64,000 nt of DNA, taken from positions 62,001-126,000 of the forward strand of contig JAEKNX010000003.1 of assembly GCA_016839055.1 (NCBI GenBank). Reading direction: 5' to 3'. Origin of the DNA: Spirochaetales bacterium (lineage in GTDB: Bacteria; Spirochaetota; Spirochaetia; UBA9216). The position numbers and the translations under genes are program-made. Shown one piece after another: positions 1 through 9,161 of the stretch (positions are counted from its first letter, which is position 1; every line of letters begins with the position of its first letter). The notes beneath the pieces were generated by a model that was not told the DNA's origin, did not search any database, and saw nothing but the letters and a program-made list of their open reading frames with translations.

Positions 1-1
1 T

Positions 2-2239
2 GGGGAAGCCGGTGGTGCAATTACCCTCAGTTGGATTTCCAGAGGAGGAAAAACAGGCCATAGCTATCTACTTCAGCGGCTGATCGCCGAGTCCGACTGG
101 CTGCCCGAGGACGGTGTCCTGTATTCAAGCGGAGACGCGGCAGTCCCCGGCCTGCAGTACAGCGGCAGTGAGCAATCCTTCATTGATTCTTCGGTTATCG
201 CCGGAGAAGTATATTATTATAGACTGTTTGCCGCCGATGGCGGGCTGTCATATTCAGAGCCTATAACTATCACGATCACCCTGAGTGCCGATGGAGTTTC
301 TGTTATTGAAGCTCCTCTGCTGCTGTATATTCGGCAAGAGACGTATTATGTCGATATCGGCTGGGAAGAATCTGGTGCGAATACCGCCGGTTATATTATT
401 GCAAAAGCCGAATCGCCGATTAGCTGGAATCCGGATAACGGCAGCACCTATTCTTCAGGGCAGTCTGTTACAGGCGCTTCAATACTGCATACAGGCACCG
501 GCAGCACCTACAGCGATACTGAAGTCGAAGGCGGCCGGGAATATTATTATAAGATTTTCGCCTTTAATTCTGAAAAATTATACTCCACCGGTCTTCAGAG
601 CCGGCTGCTATTTGAAGCTGAGTCAGATCTGGCTTACGATCGTTTCCCCTGGATCAATAACTACATCATCTATTACGGCCCCCTTGATAATGAAGCCATT
701 AATACTGCGAAAAAATATGATCTTGCTATCATTCATTCCAATAATAGCGCAATTACCCGGGATCAGGTCAGACAAATCCAGCGTGGTTTTAATGCTGACG
801 ACCCCACCGATGATGTGCTGGTGATAGCCTATGTGGCAGTGGGCGAGGATCTTCGTACTACCGGGTTCTATCCTGATGGTGCAGCCGAGCCCGATTATGA
901 GGCAATGCTCGACGATGATCGTTTTGTCAGAAACGGGATAGGTCCCCGCGTAGATCCCCGGGGACCGAAGCCCATGGGTGATGTTCTGGAATGGGATTAT
1001 TCGGTCGGGAATGAAAGCCCGGGAGGAACCGGATTTGCCAGCTACTACCTAGATGACAACGATGCGGTCAATCACTCTCAAGATAGCAATCATGATATAG
1101 ACGGCAAACCGGATTTTAATGAATCCTGGCGTGGGGCCTTTGTGAATGCCGGAGATCCGCTCTGGTTTCAGGAAGTTGACCAGATGCGCCATAGTACTGA
1201 CGGCATCTTCGGTCTTCAGGAGCTTTTAACTACTTCGGTTGGAGAAGGCCTCGGCGTCGATGGAATTTTCATGGATGCGCTGGACACCTGCGCACCGAAT
1301 GGGTGGACGAACAAGGACAGCTTCGTGCAAACTGAGTTTGAATGGACTGCCCCCGGCTATGCGGATTTTATAATGCGCCTGAAAGATAAGTATCCTGATA
1401 AAATCGTCGTCCAGAACCGGGCGGTATATTTTTTCCGTCCCGGATTTGTGCAGCAGTATCTGAAATACACCACCCGGCCGTACATTGATTTTCTGTTATT
1501 TGAGAGTTTCAGGTTAAACTCCAGCAGTACTGAAGACTTCAATGAGGCATACTACCGCGATAACCTCTACAACTACGCTCCGCCCGTTCTCGCCGAGGCA
1601 GGCAGGGAAGACGGCTTCCAGGTACTCTCGCTCGGATACGCCGAAGGCCCCTCTATCACCTTAAGTAGCGCTCTGGATGCGGGAGTAAATAATTCATCCT
1701 TAATAGACGACTTAAGGGTGACCCAGAATATCGGATTCCGGCATTATCTGAGTAACCGGTCAGTCGATCATATAAATACCTATGTTCTTGACAGGACAGA
1801 TTTAACCGACACGACCTCGCCGGCCTGGAGTTCGATTTATAATGCACAGTCAGCTGCTCCTCCCGAGGTTTCCGGCCCCCCTAATCCCCGCTGGGGACTG
1901 CTTAAGGCAGAGTCGCCTAGTTCCGGGGTGATACGGATTTACTGGGACCTGGCGCAGGATAAGCACCCGGTTGATTATTATCTTTACTATGACAGCTCAC
2001 CCCTCGATTTCGCGAACAACCCGCAACTCGAGGGAATACATCGGATAAAACTCACACCGCAGATGCCTGAAGAGTATCGTACTCACTCAGTGGCAATGAC
2101 GGATGAGGTATATCCGTTCTATGATGATGTTGAGGGCTTTACCCCAGGCGAGAGCGTTCACCTATGTGTCCGGGCAGTTGACCGGTCACCAGGTCGGAAT
2201 ATGGACACCAATACATCAACCTTGTTTATCACTCCGTAG
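2..2239 (+). CDS. GH114/TM1410-like secreted glycosidase, 5'-truncated by window edge
   Basis: The frame is open from base 2 to a TAG at 2237-2239 (745 codons visible); the start lies outside the window. The first ~210 residues read as beta-rich, fibronectin-III-like modules with two similar 'YYYRLFA'/'YYYKIFA' strands. From about residue 213 (FPWINNYIIYYG) the protein resembles the TM1410/GH114 TIM barrel (endo-alpha-1,4-polygalactosaminidase family), including IIHSNN, the VIAYVAVGED strand and the acidic strand end VDGIFMDALDT near residue 420. The C-terminal ~120 residues again look like a beta module. An extracellular role in polysaccharide attack is inferred from the family. It converges with a carbohydrate ABC operon, which fits uptake of the products, but substrate is unknown. 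Confidence 0.75.
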   Translation, partial: GEAGGAITLSWISRGGKTGHSYLLQRLIAESDWLPEDGVLYSSGDAAVPGLQYSGSEQSFIDSSVIAGEVYYYRLFAADGGLSYSEPITITITLSADGVSVIEAPLLLYIRQETYYVDIGWEESGANTAGYIIAKAESPISWNPDNGSTYSSGQSVTGASILHTGTGSTYSDTEVEGGREYYYKIFAFNSEKLYSTGLQSRLLFEAESDLAYDRFPWINNYIIYYGPLDNEAINTAKKYDLAIIHSNNSAITRDQVRQIQRGFNADDPTDDVLVIAYVAVGEDLRTTGFYPDGAAEPDYEAMLDDDRFVRNGIGPRVDPRGPKPMGDVLEWDYSVGNESPGGTGFASYYLDDNDAVNHSQDSNHDIDGKPDFNESWRGAFVNAGDPLWFQEVDQMRHSTDGIFGLQELLTTSVGEGLGVDGIFMDALDTCAPNGWTNKDSFVQTEFEWTAPGYADFIMRLKDKYPDKIVVQNRAVYFFRPGFVQQYLKYTTRPYIDFLLFESFRLNSSSTEDFNEAYYRDNLYNYAPPVLAEAGREDGFQVLSLGYAEGPSITLSSALDAGVNNSSLIDDLRVTQNIGFRHYLSNRSVDHINTYVLDRTDLTDTTSPAWSSIYNAQSAAPPEVSGPPNPRWGLLKAESPSSGVIRIYWDLAQDKHPVDYYLYYDSSPLDFANNPQLEGIHRIKLTPQMPEEYRTHSVAMTDEVYPFYDDVEGFTPGESVHLCVRAVDRSPGRNMDTNTSTLFITP

Positions 2240-2326
2240 AATCAGCTCTATGGCGCCCATTAATATAATCATATCCGGTGCTTATTTTTCTACCAGAATC
2301 CTAAGTGAGTCCAGAACCTTTCTGTC

Positions 2327-3148
2327 CTACTCCTTAAGCGAACCAGCCAAAAGTCCTCTTATAAAATATTTTCCGAGAAATATATAGATAATCAGTACCG
2401 GTACCGCCGACAACAGAGAACCTGCCATTGGAAGGTTCCAGCTGACAGCCTGACCGCCGGCGAGCTGAGAGAGGCCTACGGTAATAGGATTTGCCGCCTG
2501 ACGCGTCAGGGTTATACCCCAGAGGAACTCGTTCCAAATCTGGGTGAACTGCCAAATGCAGACAACAACAAATCCGGGAATTGATAAGGGTAGAATCAAC
2601 CCCGAATATATTCGAAAGAATCCGGCTCCGTCTATCTTTGCCGACTCCATAATTGAACTAGGGATCTGATCATAAAAGTTTCGAAACAGCATAGTTACTA
2701 TAGGTATTCCGTAAACGACATGGGCCACTACCAGCCCCCCGAGGGATCCGTAGAGCCCTATGGTCTTTAACACCTGAAAAAGAGGAATCAGGATTATCTG
2801 ATACGGGATAAACATTCCGAAGAGAATCAGGGTAAATATCACCTCACTTCCCCGGAATCTGTTTTTTGAGAAAATGTAGCCGTTGATCGAGCCTATCATT
2901 GCCGAAATAACCGTCGCACTCACTGTCAGTATCAGGCTGTTTCGCAGGTTAGGGGCCATCAAAAGAAATGCCTCCTTGAAGCTGCTCCAGTTAGCCTCGC
3001 TCGGCAGCTTCCAGGCTGTTGATAGATTTATCTCCGATGGATCTTTTAGGGCGGTCACAAAGGCCATATACATCGGCACCAGGTAGATCGCTACAAATAT
3101 TATTAAAACCACATAGAGCAGTATTTTATTCAGCTTGTACTTGTTCAT
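2327..3148 (-). CDS. Carbohydrate ABC transporter permease, MalG type
   Basis: This 273-residue inner-membrane protein has about six hydrophobic segments. It carries the MalG-type EAA loop (ESAKIDGAGFFRIY, around residues 165-180) that docks the ATPase subunit. The length is normal for the family. Its start overlaps the stop of the upstream permease by 4 bp (ATGA), so the two are translationally coupled. With the binding protein and partner permease it would form a sugar importer. No ATPase gene is present in the locus; a shared MsmX/UgpC-type ATPase elsewhere is the usual solution in such genomes (inference). Confidence 0.9.
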   Translation of the reverse strand: MNKYKLNKILLYVVLIIFVAIYLVPMYMAFVTALKDPSEINLSTAWKLPSEANWSSFKEAFLLMAPNLRNSLILTVSATVISAMIGSINGYIFSKNRFRGSEVIFTLILFGMFIPYQIILIPLFQVLKTIGLYGSLGGLVVAHVVYGIPIVTMLFRNFYDQIPSSIMESAKIDGAGFFRIYSGLILPLSIPGFVVVCIWQFTQIWNEFLWGITLTRQAANPITVGLSQLAGGQAVSWNLPMAGSLLSAVPVLIIYIFLGKYFIRGLLAGSLKE

Positions 3149-4278
3149 AGCCCCTGCCGCTCCTTATGTGAATGAATCATATAAGGGATGATAAAGAACG
3201 CCGCAACTATGAATAGGATTACGGCTATTGCCGCTCCCCTCGCAAAGTTATTGGCCCTGAAGGTTGTCAGATACATGTTGATTGACGGATGCCCTGTATT
3301 TCCGTTATCGGCCCCTGCCATCGCATAGATCAAATCAAACATCTTCAGTGAGATATGTGCCATTATGACAACGGCACTAAGCGTGATTGGACGAAGATTA
3401 GGTATGGCTATCTTTGCGTAATAGATAAACTCATTTGCCCCGTCGAGCATGGCTGACTCCCTGATGCTCGCAGGCAAGGCCCGCAGCCCTGCCATGTAAA
3501 GTGCCATCGCGTAACCCGAATACTGCCAGATTGCAGCGATGAGGATACCTATTGTTGCAAGATTGAAACCGTGCGCCTCTTCCATCGGCAGGATCGGCGG
3601 CAGAAGCCTATGAAGAACCAGCACATAGAGCAATGACAGACCGAGAAAGATTGAAAACTTGATAATCACCCTCTTTTCCCTGTTCATTATCGCCCTGATT
3701 AAAATTATGGCAAAAACAAATGATGCAATTATCAAAATAATCTGGATGATGTTCTGCCAGTTGAAGTTTAATATCGAGTCTCTGCTGCTCACCCATAGGA
3801 AATTCCATTTAGGAAGTCCGAAAATTTTCGGAATAAGATTAAGCCCGCCGCTCGGAGCCACAAGCCATCGCCAGATAGTACCTGTGACGATGAACGATAG
3901 CGCCATCGGATATAAAAATACTGTCCGGTAAAAACCTTCCCTCTTGACCGGGCGGTCCAGAAGGATCGCAAGAAATAGTCCTAGCCCGAGAGTTCCGACA
4001 AGTAGAAAAACTGTATAAAAGACCGCGTTTACAAGATCCTGCCTGAAACGGCCCTGGATGAAATTGGTGAATAGAAACCTATAGTTTTCCAGGCCGATGA
4101 AGTTCTTAACCGGATGTTCGGCCAGACCGGCGCCCCTCCCCCAATCGGTGAGTGAAACCCAGATCGAATTCCCGATAAACCCATAAACAAAGATTCCAAC
4201 CAGTATCATCGACGGCAGCAGAACGAGAATGGAGATAATCTTATCCTTTCTTTTTCCCAAGCTGTTGAATGTTGCCAT
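3145..4278 (-). CDS. Carbohydrate ABC transporter permease, MalF type
   Basis: This 377-residue membrane protein is the MalF-type partner of the downstream permease. The EAA loop ESAMLDGANEFIYYA lies near residue 285. It is longer than a typical ~300-residue sugar permease because of an insert of about 70 residues around residues 165-235 with two extra hydrophobic stretches. It follows the binding-protein gene after a 76-bp gap that contains a hairpin plus T-run, so its expression is probably lower than that of the binding protein. The start is preceded by AGGAAG at 5-bp spacing. Confidence 0.9.
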   Translation of the reverse strand: MATFNSLGKRKDKIISILVLLPSMILVGIFVYGFIGNSIWVSLTDWGRGAGLAEHPVKNFIGLENYRFLFTNFIQGRFRQDLVNAVFYTVFLLVGTLGLGLFLAILLDRPVKREGFYRTVFLYPMALSFIVTGTIWRWLVAPSGGLNLIPKIFGLPKWNFLWVSSRDSILNFNWQNIIQIILIIASFVFAIILIRAIMNREKRVIIKFSIFLGLSLLYVLVLHRLLPPILPMEEAHGFNLATIGILIAAIWQYSGYAMALYMAGLRALPASIRESAMLDGANEFIYYAKIAIPNLRPITLSAVVIMAHISLKMFDLIYAMAGADNGNTGHPSINMYLTTFRANNFARGAAIAVILFIVAAFFIIPYMIHSHKERQGL

Positions 4279-4283
4279 TAAAA

Positions 4284-4354
4284 CTTCCTGTAATTAGATT
4301 GTTGGGCCCGAAGGCCCGAAAAAAGAAGGCCCCTAAAGGCCTTCCTGTAATTAT
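4284..4354 (-). terminator. Attenuator-like hairpins between binding protein and permease genes
   Basis: On the minus strand GAAGGCC and GGCCTTC (4325-4344) form a 7-bp stem followed by six T residues (plus-strand A run 4319-4324), a classical intrinsic terminator. A second stem GGGCC/GGCCC lies at 4304-4317. The 13-bp sequence CTTCCTGTAATTA occurs at both ends (4284-4296 and 4342-4354). The inner copy supplies the AGGAAG ribosome-binding site of the permease. Partial termination here would give binding protein in excess over permease. Confidence 0.7.
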
Positions 4355-5680
4355 TTATTTTCCCATTCCGTTCTGAATGGCGATTGCCTGACAGGCGTTT
4401 GCAGCCTGCTGAGAATCTCTGCTCTTTAAAAACATTTCCATAACTGTAGAGAAGTCATTCATAAAACCTTCGTTTGCAACTACACCATGTGCGAGACTTC
4501 CGACAATTCTGTTTGATGCGAAATCTTCGGCTGCTGATTTTGAATAAACATTGTAGAGAGACAGATCTGCGTCAGTTCTGGCCGAGATTGAGCCCTTGAG
4601 CGGATTGAAAGCATCCGATCCCTCGCGTGAACCGCAGGCGGCCAGCCATGCCAGCGTAGCATCGGGATTCTTTGTGCCCTTTGGCGCGCCGAAGCTGTCT
4701 GCCAGGAACATGAAGTTGCCGTCTGTTCCTGGAGAAGCCATCCAGCCGTAATCAACTGACGGTTCGAGCTTCAGGGTCGTGGACATATAACCGGCGGCCC
4801 AGTCGCCCATGATATTGAAGGCAGCCTGTCCGTTAACAACCATGTCGGTTGCCTGCTGCCATGAGAGCGATGCTGCATCATTATTTGTATATTTAAGAAC
4901 CTTGCCGTAAGTTTCCCAGACTTTTACAACCTTAGGATCAGCCCAGGATATTTTACCTGCCCATAGTGCGTCATAATCATCAGCGCCCAGAACACCGAGA
5001 GCAACTGATTCCCAGAGGTGGTTTGCAGTCCATGTTGTTGCCAGTGATAGAGGAACAATACCCTTAGCCCTCAGCTTATCGCCTGCGGCAAAAATGTCGT
5101 CCCATGTTTTCGGAGGTTTAATTCCCCATTTGGCAAGATTTTCCGGAACATACCAGAGTACGTTTGATCTGTGAATGTTTACAGGAACAGACCAGATACC
5201 CTCTTTGGTTCCGATTAGATTAACAAGATCTTTCGGAAATACATCCATCCAGCCTTCTGCCTTAAAAAGAGGAGTAAGGTCCAGCATTCTCTTTGCAGCT
5301 ACCCAGGTACCAATGAGCTCCTGCCCCGCATGAACCTGGAAGGACTCGGGAGGATCTCCGCCGAGCATTCTTGTTTTAAGAACTGCTTTTGCATTAACTC
5401 CGGAACCTCCGGTAATCGTTGCATTAAGAACATTAACAGCAGGATTCTTTTTTTCGAACACCCTGATGAGTGCGTCGAGTGCCGGACCTTCGTCTCCTGC
5501 CCACCATGAAAAGATCTCGAGATCTCCTGAAGCAGGATTACCAGTAACTTCCACCTTTTCAACCATCTTTGCGGGGGCCGAATCCATAGTCTGCGCATCC
5601 TGCTGGCCGCCGGCGAAAACCGCGGTCGAAGCAACTAGCAGCAGTATGCTCAGCATTGCAATGACTTTTTTTGAGTTCAT
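4355..5680 (-). CDS. Extracellular sugar-binding protein of ABC transporter
   Basis: This 441-residue protein belongs to the family 1 extracellular solute-binding proteins. A signal peptide (residues 1-24) ends AVFA before GGQQDAQ, a start to the mature protein common in spirochaete binding proteins; there is no lipobox Cys. The typical hinge pattern NPAVNVL...LKTRMLGGDPPESFQVHAG is visible at residues 80-125. It delivers an unidentified sugar to the two downstream permeases. AAAGGAGAG precedes the ATG. A consensus sigma-70 promoter lies 118 nt upstream, separating it transcriptionally from the regulator genes. Confidence 0.9.
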   Translation of the reverse strand: MNSKKVIAMLSILLLVASTAVFAGGQQDAQTMDSAPAKMVEKVEVTGNPASGDLEIFSWWAGDEGPALDALIRVFEKKNPAVNVLNATITGGSGVNAKAVLKTRMLGGDPPESFQVHAGQELIGTWVAAKRMLDLTPLFKAEGWMDVFPKDLVNLIGTKEGIWSVPVNIHRSNVLWYVPENLAKWGIKPPKTWDDIFAAGDKLRAKGIVPLSLATTWTANHLWESVALGVLGADDYDALWAGKISWADPKVVKVWETYGKVLKYTNNDAASLSWQQATDMVVNGQAAFNIMGDWAAGYMSTTLKLEPSVDYGWMASPGTDGNFMFLADSFGAPKGTKNPDATLAWLAACGSREGSDAFNPLKGSISARTDADLSLYNVYSKSAAEDFASNRIVGSLAHGVVANEGFMNDFSTVMEMFLKSRDSQQAANACQAIAIQNGMGK

Positions 5681-5804
5681 ACAACTCTCCTTTTAATAAT
5701 TTTTTTTACCAGAGAAGGGCTTTCTGAGTGCCGGGTTCCGATACAACACCGGAATAATTAACCTTTTACCAGAAAAATTAACCTAAATCCTTACCCTGTA
5801 TAGA

Positions 5805-5833
5805 ATTATAATTCCGGCATTTTGATCTGTCAA
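5805..5833 (-). promoter_or_regulatory. Consensus sigma-70 promoter of the sugar ABC operon
   Basis: On the minus strand TTGACA (5828-5833), a 17-bp spacer and TATAAT (5805-5810) match the full consensus. The predicted start is near 5798, giving a leader of about 118 nt before the binding-protein ATG. The promoter sits just past the stop of the YesN-like regulator gene. The leader carries direct repeats AATTAACC (5756-5763, 5776-5783) and TTTTACCAGA (5704-5713, 5764-5773), which might be regulator contacts. Confidence 0.75.
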
Positions 5834-5842
5834 TTTATTTCT

Positions 5843-7375
5843 TCAGGAAAACATATTGTGGCGATATTCAGACGGAGAGACACCCTTGAGTTTTTTAAAT
5901 ACAACGGCAAATTGATCATAATTTTTAAAGCCTGTTCTCTGCGCTATCTCATAGATTTTTAAATTTTCCTCCTTAAGAAGAAGGGTAGCCTTCCTGATTC
6001 GATAGTTCTGAAGAAAGTCATAATAGGTTCGTCCGGCCTCTTTTTTAAACAGTCTGCTTAAATAAACCTTGTGAACTCCTATTTCATCGGCTAGATCTTC
6101 AAGGCTGAGATCTTCGTCATAGCGTGTTTTTATAATATTAATAACTCTCTGAATATTCCGGTTGGCAACCCTGGGCGAGGGATCCTCGTCTTCTATCTTG
6201 AAAATTCTGCTGAAGATGTTTTCAAACCATTGCCTCATCTCGGAAACGGTCTCCTTAGACTCGAGATCCTTGATCGACAGAAACTCCTGTCCGGTTATCT
6301 CCCTGAGGTTTATCTCCCCCCGCTCTTCGGACGCGAGGATAATAGACAGCAGCCGGAGATTTACCCATTCAAGATAATTGTACTTCAGCATTCCCGGAAG
6401 ATCCCTGTCATAGAGCTCCCGCAGCAGGATGAAGCAGCCTCCCGAATCGCCCTCATGAATTGCGCTTTTTATCATTTCGATTTTCTTTCTGATATACGAA
6501 GGATTCTTTCCTCCGATACTCCGAACTGTTTCAGATAATATTATTCTGTTCTTCCCGAGGAAGAGTCTGTAGCCGAAGATTTCCCTTACTGAGGCAGCCT
6601 CTGTCTTGAGATCATTCTCCGCGCCGAAAGTCTCTCCCGCGGCAATTGTAACAGAAATATTGTTCGCAGCCATTCTGCTGTAAAATCCTTCGGCGAATGC
6701 GAGAGCTTCGCCTTCGAGAAGAACCCAGAAATCTCCCGAATCCGAATAACAGGCGCTGCAGAGCTTCCCGCCTGCCTCGACAGCGGCAAGATCATAACGG
6801 ATTTCTTCTATGAACTTCGCCGGCTCATGCCGACTGAGAGAAAATCCGTCTATATGAATGAGAACAAGAGCCGAAGCCCTGCCCTCTTTATCTGAGAAAA
6901 TATCTGAGAGCAGCCCGCCGCGCCCGACAGCACGCATCAAGGCCTGTCCGCGATCATCTGCCCCGGCAGGTGGAATAGTATATTCTTCTGAGCGTACTTC
7001 GGCCGAGGAATCTGTCATCTTCGATAATGCGAGCCTTATAGCATCTTCTTCCATGAAATCTTTCAGCAGATACTCCCGAACTCCAAGAGAAACAGCCCTT
7101 CGTGCATATTCAAAACTCTCATGACAGCTGAGAATAATCACCGGGGTACATATATCATCCTCCCGCAGCTGCCGAATCAGCTCTATCCCGTTCATAACAG
7201 GCATCTCAATATCGGTGATGATGACATCAACCCTTAGCCTGGACAATTTTTCAATCGCGGCAAGACCATTCCGTGCGGTGCCCGCAAGCCTGTATTTACC
7301 GCCGGTCCAAATCCGGAAAGAGCTTATGCGATCAAGAGCGGAGAGCTCATCTTCAACAATAAATACATTCACCAT
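5843..7375 (-). CDS. YesN-type response regulator, REC plus AraC-type HTH
   Basis: This 510-residue regulator starts with a receiver domain (about 1-120; phospho-acceptor Asp55 in VIITDIEMP, Lys in EYLLKD). It ends with an AraC/XylS double HTH (about 405-508) carrying the signature GFKNYDQFAVVFKK. The long central region is usual for YesN proteins. It is the cognate partner of the kinase immediately upstream (10-bp gap). It probably activates the adjacent sugar ABC operon in response to the periplasmic binding protein sensor; the target is inferred from position. Confidence 0.9.
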   Translation of the reverse strand: MVNVFIVEDELSALDRISSFRIWTGGKYRLAGTARNGLAAIEKLSRLRVDVIITDIEMPVMNGIELIRQLREDDICTPVIILSCHESFEYARRAVSLGVREYLLKDFMEEDAIRLALSKMTDSSAEVRSEEYTIPPAGADDRGQALMRAVGRGGLLSDIFSDKEGRASALVLIHIDGFSLSRHEPAKFIEEIRYDLAAVEAGGKLCSACYSDSGDFWVLLEGEALAFAEGFYSRMAANNISVTIAAGETFGAENDLKTEAASVREIFGYRLFLGKNRIILSETVRSIGGKNPSYIRKKIEMIKSAIHEGDSGGCFILLRELYDRDLPGMLKYNYLEWVNLRLLSIILASEERGEINLREITGQEFLSIKDLESKETVSEMRQWFENIFSRIFKIEDEDPSPRVANRNIQRVINIIKTRYDEDLSLEDLADEIGVHKVYLSRLFKKEAGRTYYDFLQNYRIRKATLLLKEENLKIYEIAQRTGFKNYDQFAVVFKKLKGVSPSEYRHNMFS

Positions 7376-7385
7376 AGTTCTTTCC

Positions 7386-9161
7386 TCATAGGGGCATATG
7401 GATACTTACAACAGTGCCCTCTCTTTCCTGACTTATAATTCTAACTCCCCATTCTTTTCCGAAAAGAATTTTGATTCGATCATCAACATTCTTTATGCCG
7501 ATTCTGTTAAACTGACGACTCTCCGCCCCGCCCTTGAGAACCACCGCAATCTCATCTTCGGTCATCCCCCGGCCGTTATCTCCGACCGAAAGAATAATGG
7601 CCTTCTCCGCCTTCTCCGCCGTTATCTCGATTCGGCCATCTCTTTCGGCTGGCTCTATTCCATGAAAGATCGAGTTTTCAACTATTGGCTGAAGGATCAG
7701 CTTCGGAACCTGAAGCGAGTCCAGGCCGTCACCTATCCTGAAATTGATAGTAAACCGGGATCCGTATCTGAGCTGAAGTATGTTGATAAAATTCCGTACT
7801 AATTCTACTTCTTCACTGAGTGATATCATTTCCTGGGTTCCCGAGATTGACGCGCGCAGGAGTATATTAAATGATTTAAGACTTTCATATATGTCCATAT
7901 TACCGGCCTTCTCTGCCTGATGACCTATGGCATTCAGGGTATTGTGGATGAAATGGGGATTAATCTGCGCCTGAAGAAAATCAAGTTCATACTGCAGGCT
8001 GAGGAGCTCAGCCTCCTTCTTCTTTTCCTGTTCTTCATAAATATTGGAAATATACCTGTTGATGCTTGATACAAGGCGGTTATATACCTGAACCAGGTAG
8101 GCAAGCTCGCCGTCGGCTTCAACCATAATAGGCTCCAGCTGAAGGCTTTCATCATATGCATGCATTGCGTTTGTAATCGAAAAAAGCGGCCGGGTTATTG
8201 TCCCTGCCAGAAAATAACTGACTGAGAATGCTATCAGGATGAATATTATTCCTATAATGACAATATAACTGATTATATACTTCCTCTCTTCAAGGATGGT
8301 TGAATAGGGAACGATACCGGTAAGATACCAGTTCACACCCGCTACAGGTTTTATCAGTACAAGAAAGGATTCCCGCCTGCCATTATCACTCTCCATATCA
8401 AGACTGAACCACCTGTCCCCGTCAATCTCTGAGAAATCAATACCAATATCATCGGCATCAATCTTACGGCCCTCCTGGTGGACAACCTCATTCCGGCTGT
8501 TGATAAGCGCAATTCCGTCAAAGAGTCCATCCTGATTATTCGACCATAGAGAATTAAATATCCTGTCCTTCCGAATAACAGCAAGTAGATAGCCCATCAG
8601 CCAGTAGTTCTGATCCAGAAGCTTCTGATAGAGCACTATTGTAAGATCATCGGCACCCGACTGTTTTGATATATCGATTGGAAAAGTCCCGGGATTTGAA
8701 AAGTAGTAGGAGTAGTTTCCCCTAAGAAATTCAATAAAGCCCTGATTATTGAGGATAGCTTCCCTGTACAATACCCGCTCATAAATCGGATCAAGGATGA
8801 CAAGATTACGGTTTATAAGAATCAGACGGCTTATTGCATAATTTGAATCGGTTACCTGAGCATGAACCTTGAATAGATTGTTATAGGAGCGGGTCCAGCC
8901 CTCATCCCTGTTATACGACTCGAGAAGCCTCGAAACATCATCGTTACGTTTGATTTCATCACATAGCCCTACAATTCCATGAATCTCCTCCTGGAGAGTC
9001 TGCTCGATATCCCACAGCCTTTTTTCAATATCATTTCTCGAATTTTCAATGAGGTAATTTGAAAAGACAAGTGAAATTGTTATTACAACCGTCAGAAGGA
9101 TCATGAAGATCAGGATCGAATATGCGTAGAATAGTCGCGAGCGGATTGACTTTGGTCTCAT
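7386..9161 (-). CDS. YesM-type sensor histidine kinase
   Basis: This 591-residue membrane kinase has an N-terminal membrane segment (about 13-35), an extracellular sensing region and a second membrane segment (about 285-310). HAMP follows, then the His_kinase dimerisation motif QINPHFIHNTLNAI with His403 as predicted phosphorylation site, and an HATPase domain with the DNGRGM G1 box. It belongs to the 5TM-independent YesM/LytS-like subfamily that partners AraC-type regulators. Its start overlaps the stop of the upstream periplasmic binding-protein gene (ATGA), so the three products are probably made in fixed ratio. Confidence 0.92.
   Translation of the reverse strand: MRPKSIRSRLFYAYSILIFMILLTVVITISLVFSNYLIENSRNDIEKRLWDIEQTLQEEIHGIVGLCDEIKRNDDVSRLLESYNRDEGWTRSYNNLFKVHAQVTDSNYAISRLILINRNLVILDPIYERVLYREAILNNQGFIEFLRGNYSYYFSNPGTFPIDISKQSGADDLTIVLYQKLLDQNYWLMGYLLAVIRKDRIFNSLWSNNQDGLFDGIALINSRNEVVHQEGRKIDADDIGIDFSEIDGDRWFSLDMESDNGRRESFLVLIKPVAGVNWYLTGIVPYSTILEERKYIISYIVIIGIIFILIAFSVSYFLAGTITRPLFSITNAMHAYDESLQLEPIMVEADGELAYLVQVYNRLVSSINRYISNIYEEQEKKKEAELLSLQYELDFLQAQINPHFIHNTLNAIGHQAEKAGNMDIYESLKSFNILLRASISGTQEMISLSEEVELVRNFINILQLRYGSRFTINFRIGDGLDSLQVPKLILQPIVENSIFHGIEPAERDGRIEITAEKAEKAIILSVGDNGRGMTEDEIAVVLKGGAESRQFNRIGIKNVDDRIKILFGKEWGVRIISQEREGTVVSIHMPL

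Noticed and set aside
285-824. 179-codon ORF inside the GH114-like gene
   Set aside because: Lies in another frame of a gene with clear protein homology; composition atypical.
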